Shown one piece after another: positions 58,330-64,000 of a stretch of DNA of 64,000 nucleotides (its first letter is position 1; the number at the start of each line of letters is the position of its first letter). The notes under the pieces were generated by a model. It was not told the DNA's origin and did not search any database. It saw only the letters and a program-made list of their open reading frames with translations. Both the position numbers and the translations under genes were made by a program. Source of the stretch: Panagrolaimus kolymaensis (Eukaryota; Nematoda; Chromadorea; Rhabditida; Panagrolaimidae); assembly GCA_028622995.1 (NCBI GenBank), contig JAJQJQ010000006.1:620001-684000 (forward strand), in the 5' to 3' direction.

Positions 58330-58926
58330 CTAACTATCATCGTCGTCGAAATAGCATCCGCAGTATCCTTTATAATTACCATCGGGTGATGGATAGACAT
58401 TTCTTACAAGTGCAACAACGCAAGCTGGTAACTGAAGTCTTTTGCCAATACCAAGTGTATGATGAACCAACATTGTAACTTTACGATAGCAAGCAAATCG
58501 ATATTTTGCAGATTCTTCAGCATAACTGTATTTATCAATATATATGCTTCGAGTCAACTGAGCAACTTGTTTTAACCTTATTTGATCAAACAAAATAAAA
58601 GCGTCAAGTTCCATACGGTTTTGGATAGTTTGTTGAATGATGTTATGATTTGCAAAACATCCATTTGAATTACCAATAAAACGATGCCAATTAGATGCCC
58701 ATTGCGTTGTACTATCTCGAATATCACAACAGCAAACCATTTCTTCTACAGTTGCCATTGGTGAACAATTGTTACATCTGCACCATTGATCTGATTGACG
58801 ATTTTTATTCAATTCATAACCAAGGAGATTGCAATAATATGAAGTTGGAGAAGGTGTGGGAATATTGGATGAGGAGGTTTGTTTCTTTTTTGGAAAATAA
58901 GCATATGGCTTGATTGAATTTTCCAT
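58330..58926 (-). CDS. P2X7 cytoplasmic-domain-like protein of the transposon
   Basis: A 198-residue protein encoded inside the transposon, divergent from the transposase. It matches the Cys-rich intracellular domain known from the P2X7 receptor C-terminus (Pfam P2RX7_C), which also occurs as a free-standing or transposon-linked domain: QWCRCNNCSPMATVEEMVCC, then ...WHRF..., AKYRFACYRKVTMLVHHTLG and GKRLQLPACVVALVRNVYPS. In P2X7 this region binds zinc and guanine nucleotide. There are no membrane segments and no channel part here. The start is the ATG at 58,926. The C-terminus GYCGCYFDDDDS is acidic. The role in transposition is unknown: DNA or nucleotide binding by an accessory protein is a plausible inference. 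Confidence 0.8.
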   Translation of the reverse strand: MENSIKPYAYFPKKKQTSSSNIPTPSPTSYYCNLLGYELNKNRQSDQWCRCNNCSPMATVEEMVCCCDIRDSTTQWASNWHRFIGNSNGCFANHNIIQQTIQNRMELDAFILFDQIRLKQVAQLTRSIYIDKYSYAEESAKYRFACYRKVTMLVHHTLGIGKRLQLPACVVALVRNVYPSPDGNYKGYCGCYFDDDDS

Positions 58927-59030
58927 TATCAAAGAATTTTGAAGAAAATTTGAAGTCTGAATGGAATAATAAAAGCAAGATAATATTATTTTCAGTATGC
59001 AGATTGTAATTTGGTTGGAAAATAAATGAG

Positions 59031-59151
59031 AATAATTTACCCTTGAAGGTAAATGTCAAAGAGCTTTCTTCAACCGAAAATATTCATCACTAAATGACAA
59101 TAATTTACCCTTGAAGGTAAAGGTCAAAGAGCTTTCTTCAACCGAAAATAT
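59031..59151. promoter_or_regulatory. Duplicated 53-bp repeat between the transposon genes
   Basis: AATAATTTACCCTTGAAGGT and the following AAA.GTCAAAGAGCTTTCTT CAACCGAAAATAT occur at 59,031-59,083 and again at 59,099-59,151 (period 68 bp) with one or two changes. The pair lies in the 450-bp interval between the divergent starts of the two transposon genes, so it may be a shared promoter or regulatory site. Confidence 0.65.
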
Positions 59152-59376
59152 GCACTTAGTCTATTTGTTTGCCTATTGCTATGCTTCACACTTATAAAAA
59201 GAAAAGATTGAATAACTTTCGTTGATGACTTTGCTTTTCTTCAATTTGATTTCATTTGTCGTTTATTCATCATACCCGTTCGCAACAATTCTCTTTTAGT
59301 ATAAAATTTGCGTGTATTTACTCCTTATCCCATTTTCATAATAAGATCCTTTCATCAATTGATATTTATTTTTAGA

Positions 59377-61569
59377 ATGGTGAAACGTTGTCCCGCTTGC
59401 CAAGAGATTGTTTCTCCTACTAATGCTGTAAATATACCTGATGTGGCATATCGTAGAATAGAATGGGCTGATATTTTTGAGATTGATCATGACGTTATGC
59501 TTGGATACAACCAACATACTATTTTTTGTTCATGTCACTTCAATCAAGCTGATTTGGTTTTTGCTGATGGAAAAGTAAAATCACTCAACAAGAAAGCTAC
59601 CCCACTTCCATTTAGAAGAGAAAGTACTGGATCACCTGCTATAAAAGTTCGTAGACTTATGAATTATAAGCAAACTTACTCCCGTCCAAATGAAAGCATT
59701 GAAGCTGAAGGAATTACTTCCACATTGTCTCCCGCTTATGAAGGTGGTGATTTTGACTATCATTTTACTGGTTCACCTCAACCTATTCCTGCAAGAAAAA
59801 AACGAGGGCCATATCGCAAAATCAAAGATATATATATCAATGTCGATGATGAAATGACTCCTCGAAATCCTCCCATTATTGTTGAACTCCCAGAAGAAAA
59901 GGAAGAACCTGCCGAAGATTTGGTTGAATATGTACTAATTTCCAAAAAAATGCTTTTATCGATTTTCAATCATTGTCCCGAATGCAACACTGGGCTTAGT
60001 GGTCAGCGAAAAAAAGAATTACGAACTATCGGTACAGCTGCCAGTATAACATACAGATGTCCCAAATGCTGTCCTCAAAGTCAAAAGACATGGGCAACAC
60101 AAGAAACTATTCCTGGTACCAAAATCTATCAAGGAAATGCACTCTTGGCTTCTGCAGCTTCGATAACACCTGTTCCATTCCCAACTTTGAAAGAATTGTT
60201 CACCCTTGCAAAAATTGGAATTTTTGGAGAAACTCTTCATAGAGCCAATTCTAAAAACGTTGTATGGCCAGTTGTTCGGGAACATCATACTAATGAACAT
60301 GTTGATCTTCTGAAAATGGTAAAAGATCGAACAGAAACACCACTAAATGTGCTTATGGATGGTCAATATGATTCACCAGGTTATTGTGCTTCCCTTTGTT
60401 GTGTTACTGCTATGGATTCAGAAAGTGGTTACATCCTTGCTTTTGAAACGCTCCACAAATCCATGACTGCTGACGTAAGCGGCCGAATGGAAGCAGAAGG
60501 TGTAAGAAAAATATTAGATTTATTTGAAGAAAATGAAATTCAAGTCAACCGTTTAACCACCGATAGACATACCACAATCATAAAAATGGTGAGAGAACAA
60601 TATCCTTCAATTACTCATATGTATGACGCATGGCATATGGTGAAACCCATCGTTCGAGACCTACGCAATGAAGCTAAAAAGAAAAAAAGCTCCAACCTCA
60701 AAGATTTTATCAAAGGTATAAAGAATCATTTATGGTACAGTATTAGTGAAAGTAAAGGTGATGGGGAACTATGCCGTGAAATATTGCTATCTTCTTTATT
60801 CCACATCATTGGTATTCATGAATTTGAGAATGAGAATATTTTCAATCAACTTTACGAAGCAATTGAAGATACTATTGGAAAAGATAAGAAAATGGAAGAA
60901 GCTTTTCAAAAAATGAACCCAGGTAAAGGATCCGACCTCTTCAAGTCCCTGAATTTCACTAAGATTGATAAATGTAAACATACACCAATTAATCCTGACG
61001 AAGACGACAATGAGTACATGAATCCTATTAGCTATGGATACTTTTGCTTGTTTACAAAAATTACAAATGAAAAATTCCTTGCTGACATCATCAAAACCTC
61101 TCCTGACTTTGCAACTTCCCGAGTTGAAAACTTCCACTCCCTCGCAACTGGAAAATATTGCCCAAAGAAAACGTACTTTCCATATCATGGATATGACATA
61201 AGAAGAAAGGTTGCAGTTTTGCATTATAACAACAATGTTCGATGTGAAAAAAACGGAACTCGTAAAACTATTGGTAGCAAACAAGTTAGATCGAAAGCAA
61301 ATGCTGGAGAAATGGTAACGAAAATTATAAAATCTAAAGCACCAATTACTTGGAAGCATGACATAATTCGAGATTGTTTGGAAAAGATAGAAAAAAGAAA
61401 CATCATCGACGAAGAAATACCTTCATTTGATAATGAAGATGAAATCTTAGAAGATGAAGAAGAACTCTTTGTCAATGTCCATGATGAAGAATATTATTGG
61501 GATTTACAAAGAGATGGGGATCAAAACGACAATGATGATTTTTTGGAAGAAGATGAAGGGGAAGAATAA
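59377..61569 (+). CDS. DDE-type transposase of the TTAA element, 730 aa
   Basis: Transposase of the large element. The start ATG at 59,377 (MVKRCPACQEIV) follows a T-rich stretch; the frame is open upstream to 59,308 but that part looks untranslated. The N-terminal half has CxxC pairs likely to bind zinc (CPACQE, FCSCHF, HCPECNTGLSG, YRCPKCCPQ). The catalytic core has an RNase H-like pattern: Asp328 in LMDGQYDSPGYCA, Asp396 in LTTDRHTTI, a YDAWHMVK motif at about 416-422, and Glu584 in SRVENFHS. These fit a D-D-E triad, with the SPG and DxWHxxK signatures of the transposase group seen in Kolobok-like elements. The C-terminus is very acidic (EDEEELFVNVHDEE, then EEDEGEE). The frame is uninterrupted. 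Confidence 0.88.
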   Translation: MVKRCPACQEIVSPTNAVNIPDVAYRRIEWADIFEIDHDVMLGYNQHTIFCSCHFNQADLVFADGKVKSLNKKATPLPFRRESTGSPAIKVRRLMNYKQTYSRPNESIEAEGITSTLSPAYEGGDFDYHFTGSPQPIPARKKRGPYRKIKDIYINVDDEMTPRNPPIIVELPEEKEEPAEDLVEYVLISKKMLLSIFNHCPECNTGLSGQRKKELRTIGTAASITYRCPKCCPQSQKTWATQETIPGTKIYQGNALLASAASITPVPFPTLKELFTLAKIGIFGETLHRANSKNVVWPVVREHHTNEHVDLLKMVKDRTETPLNVLMDGQYDSPGYCASLCCVTAMDSESGYILAFETLHKSMTADVSGRMEAEGVRKILDLFEENEIQVNRLTTDRHTTIIKMVREQYPSITHMYDAWHMVKPIVRDLRNEAKKKKSSNLKDFIKGIKNHLWYSISESKGDGELCREILLSSLFHIIGIHEFENENIFNQLYEAIEDTIGKDKKMEEAFQKMNPGKGSDLFKSLNFTKIDKCKHTPINPDEDDNEYMNPISYGYFCLFTKITNEKFLADIIKTSPDFATSRVENFHSLATGKYCPKKTYFPYHGYDIRRKVAVLHYNNNVRCEKNGTRKTIGSKQVRSKANAGEMVTKIIKSKAPITWKHDIIRDCLEKIEKRNIIDEEIPSFDNEDEILEDEEELFVNVHDEEYYWDLQRDGDQNDNDDFLEEDEGEE

Positions 61570-61781
61570 ATTACCAATTACCATTTTATTTTATTTATTT
61601 GTTCGAACTTTGTATATTCAATGTATACGTATGTAATAATAACTTTTATTTTCAAACAGTGTCTTGCTAAGATTCAAGTAGGGAAAAACATAAAACATAT
61701 TTGACGAGGTTCGTATTCAGTGGATGACTATACTAGATTAGTGGGAAACTAAAAAAATATCACAACAAATTAACAAATTTC

Positions 61782-62414
61782 CAGTCATTGAGCTAACTTC
61801 ATTATAGCGATTGAGTCAACAATCATACCCGTATCCCACTGATGTACTAATATAATAACCCAGGTAACCCCTCAATAATTAGACCATTGTGGATAGCAAA
61901 AAAAAATCATAATCACTCACCAGTGAATTGAATCCATAAACCATCGACATCGTTGAAGTATAAACAAACAGCCATATATCCATTAGTCTTTATCCATTCA
62001 CCAGCCATAGATCCTCAAATAACCTAAAAATTGAACTAAAGATATAACCAAACAATACAAAAAACTGGCCTGGAAATGAATCAGCTAACAAACAGATAAA
62101 CCTAAAAATTGAACTAAAGAAAGAACCAAAACAATACAAAAAAACTGTCCTGTAATCAACTATGAAGAAGCAGCAGCAGCAACCATATTCATAAAATCAT
62201 CACCAAATACATTCAAAATTAAAGATAAACACCCATATCTTCAACAACAAGCATCAAACATTCGAAGAAAAAAGTGAAAATGAAAAAATTCAATGAATGA
62301 ACAAAAGAAAAAAGTTTTGAAACGAAAAAGTGTTTTCAAACACGCGCCTTTCCAAGCCAAAGTTCAGCTCCCAGTAAACGAAATTTCAGAAAGGCTGCAA
62401 ATAGCTATGGCCCT
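61782..62414 (-). repeat. Right terminal inverted repeat of the transposon
   Basis: 633 bp, the inverse of 57,514-58,146. It ends ...AAATAGCTATGGCCCT followed by TTAA. The high identity to the left arm is consistent with recent transposition or gene conversion between the arms. Confidence 0.92.
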
Positions 62415-62418
62415 TTAA

Positions 62419-63895
62419 AGCAGAAAAAATTTGTTTAATTGTTTAAGACTCTTATTTTTCAGTTTTTATTTAATCCAAATCCTTTTCGATCAAACTAAAA
62501 GTACAGTTTCCATAATTTAAAATTAATTATCCATGCCAAAAAACAAAAACATAAAAATTAATAAACAACAATGAAAGCATGGAAATAATTCAATGTTTTA
62601 ATTCTAAGAAACCAACACACTTTTTTACAATTTATTTGTATGTATAATATTGCTTTAACTAAATATCCATTAGCATGGAATCATATGATCACAACTGTGA
62701 CAGTTATATTATAAATAAACTTTAAAATATTCATCTATCATTCGTATACAGTTTTTATCAATCAAAAATGTTAAGGGTAACAAGATTCCCGTTACGAAAA
62801 ATGTCCGGCGGTTTAAAATTTAAGAAATGAAAAAAATAAAAGATAGATTATCTCTTTTTATTTAAAAGTTAAAATAAGAGCAAGTCTCGACAATTTTTTT
62901 ATTTTATTAATATATACAAACTCATGTTATTAAGGCAATAATTAGCATCGCACAATCCCTTGATGTTGTTGGACAGCGGCAACACAGTTATAAATAAACC
63001 CCTAAAGAATATTCAATCTATGAAAATGAATATTGTTCAGTGTTAAACGAATTAATGTTCCTCGTTCCCAGTTATTTTCTTCTTGCTTAGTTTATTCAAG
63101 TTGACACCAGTTAGAATATGTTCTAAAAATTTCCAAGTTAGTGAGGCTAATCAATTTTATTTTCATTTTCATTTTTCTCTTTGTTGTCCATCCACCCTCA
63201 CCTTCACTTCTTCTAATGATGATGATGACGTAAAAACACCTTTTTTTCTCGACAGGTTGCTATTGATTTTAACAATTAAAATCAAAAATTAAAAACAATT
63301 AAAAAAAAGGAAAAAATTGTTGATCAACTTCAAAAAACAATGTTCTCAGGTTTATTTATTGTTTTTGAAGAGTTTGTGATTGTCGTTTGTCTGTCACCTC
63401 TTTCTTTTGCTTTGTTGACTAAAATTTAAAATATGTCTGTGTGTTTGAGGAATCACTTTTAATAAATTTAATTCAATATTTTCTTATTTACCAATAATGA
63501 TAAAATTAATAAAGTTATCAATAAAATTCATATTTTGAGTATTTTTAAAAATAAAGGTAGGTTTCCAAGACTTTGAAGAAAAAAAATTCCAAAAACCAAT
63601 GTTCCCATGTAAAATTGGCGAAGTGTTTTTGATGTCCATATTGTTGTGTCTCTTTGCATCATCATCAAAAAAACAACATTGACCAAGAACAACTAAAAAA
63701 AATTCTTATCCCTGTTTTTCCATGAAATATTTTTTTGTTTTGTTGTTTATTATTATTATTGACGCAATAAATATTTTCCTTCCTCCTTTTTTTAACATTT
63801 TTTAAACCTCTACCTTTTTTACGTGTACAAAGCCTTTAATTTATTCTAGTGTGTTTCTTGTAATTCATTACGTAACTTTATTTGTGTTTTTTTAG
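62419..63895. other. Intergenic or intronic DNA right of the transposon
   Basis: AT-rich, no confident exon. A few CAGTTT/CAGTTA copies occur (about 62,459, 62,504, 62,700, 62,750) but too sparse to call an array. The plus-strand frame 63,083-63,292 includes an Asp run (SSNDDDDVKTP) and could hide an exon of the gene whose exon begins at 63,896; I cannot support it. Confidence 0.4.
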
Positions 63896-64000
63896 GAATA
63901 TTGTTACTACCATCTTGTCTTCCTCAAACTTCTAAATTGATCTTTCATCCATCCAAAGAACAACAACATCAATCAATAATAGAATTAATTCACAATGTTA
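63896..64000 (+). CDS. Partial exon of an unidentified plus-strand gene
   Basis: After a good acceptor (GTGTTTTTTTAG) a frame stays open to the window edge: ILLLPSCLPQTSKLIFHPSK followed by a Gln/His-containing helix-like stretch. Only 35 codons are visible. Nematode-like codon use and a sharp change from the low-complexity upstream DNA support an exon. The family is not recognisable and the gene continues beyond 64,000. Confidence 0.4.

Larger units (their letters stand above)
57514..62414. mobile_element. 4.9-kb DNA transposon, TTAA TSD, 633-bp TIRs
   Basis: An apparently complete cut-and-paste element. It is flanked by TTAA (57,510-57,513 and 62,415-62,418). Terminal inverted repeats at 57,514-58,146 and 61,782-62,414 are both 633 bp and nearly identical, starting AGGGCCATAGCTATTTG. 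Inside are two divergent genes: a 730-residue DDE-type transposase (plus strand, 59,377-61,569) and a P2X7-C-domain-like protein (minus strand, 58,330-58,926). TTAA targeting with this transposase type points to the Kolobok superfamily rather than piggyBac; the call is from recall of family features. Intact frames and near-identical repeats suggest recent activity. A 191-bp relative lies at 3,934. Confidence 0.92.

Noticed and set aside
58330..58926. A host P2X receptor gene fragment
   Set aside because: It lies between the transposon's inverted repeats, has its own start and stop, and lacks any channel or membrane segment.
60796..61475. Minus-strand open frames inside the transposase gene
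   Set aside because: Antisense shadows of the intact 730-residue frame.
57514..62414. piggyBac element, because of the TTAA duplication
   Set aside because: The 633-bp terminal repeats and the D-D-E protein with SPG and DxWHxxK motifs do not fit piggyBac transposases.
1..64000. tRNA, rRNA or spliced-leader RNA genes
   Set aside because: I saw no cloverleaf-like GC-rich arms, rRNA blocks or SL-type sequence; a covariance search would be needed to exclude them fully.

Overview
The window looks like nematode nuclear DNA. It is very AT-rich, its genes are split by GT-AG introns with T-rich acceptors (TTTTCAG or TTTTTAG), and the families are nematode-like: multi-Cys ET-module-like proteins, SKP1-related proteins, a BTB protein, a secreted class 3 lipase, a GH19 chitinase-like protein and an ML-domain lipid-binding protein. 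The species cannot be named from the sequence.

Layout. From 1 to about 26.8 kb every confident gene is on the minus strand: an unrecognised proline/glycine-rich protein (1.2-3.7 kb), a class 3 lipase (7.5-12.1), a BTB protein with 11-residue repeats (13.1-14.3), a one-pass membrane protein (14.7-16.3), a SKP1-like protein (16.6-17.3), an ML-domain protein (18.5-20.2) and a GH19 chitinase-like protein (22.3-26.8). From 26,850 a block of 6,933 bp is repeated in tandem to 40,715, with no length difference and no mismatch seen in what I compared. The unit holds a GLD-2-like nucleotidyltransferase gene, a large Cys-rich ET-type gene, and the 5' end of a divergent C48-like cysteine protease gene. 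Only the second copy runs on into the rest of the protease gene. A paralogous protease gene (44.4-46.2 kb), a SKP1-like gene with an internal stop (43.1-43.7) and a decayed remnant of the ET-type gene follow. At 46.3-48.6 kb lies a non-coding stretch full of GC-rich hairpins. Then come cytochrome b5, a FYVE/ANCHR-like protein, mitochondrial ribosomal protein mL49 and a RING/B-box (TRIM-like) protein, all minus strand.

Mobile DNA. An apparently complete 4.9 kb DNA transposon (57,514-62,414) has 633-bp terminal inverted repeats, TTAA target duplications, a DDE-type transposase gene and a divergent second gene resembling the cytoplasmic Cys-rich domain of P2X7. A 191-bp relative sits at 3.9 kb. 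There is also a 237-bp hAT-type element, an 810-bp TA-flanked element and several foldback elements.

The strongest unexplained signal is a dense array of one short motif, CAGTTT/CAGTTA, always on the plus strand, about every 55-75 bp, filling the introns and flanks of four minus-strand genes (2.2-12.3, 18.0-20.0 and 21.1-26.7 kb) and largely absent from the compact genes between and beyond them. Mobile elements have inserted into the array; removing them restores the usual spacing.
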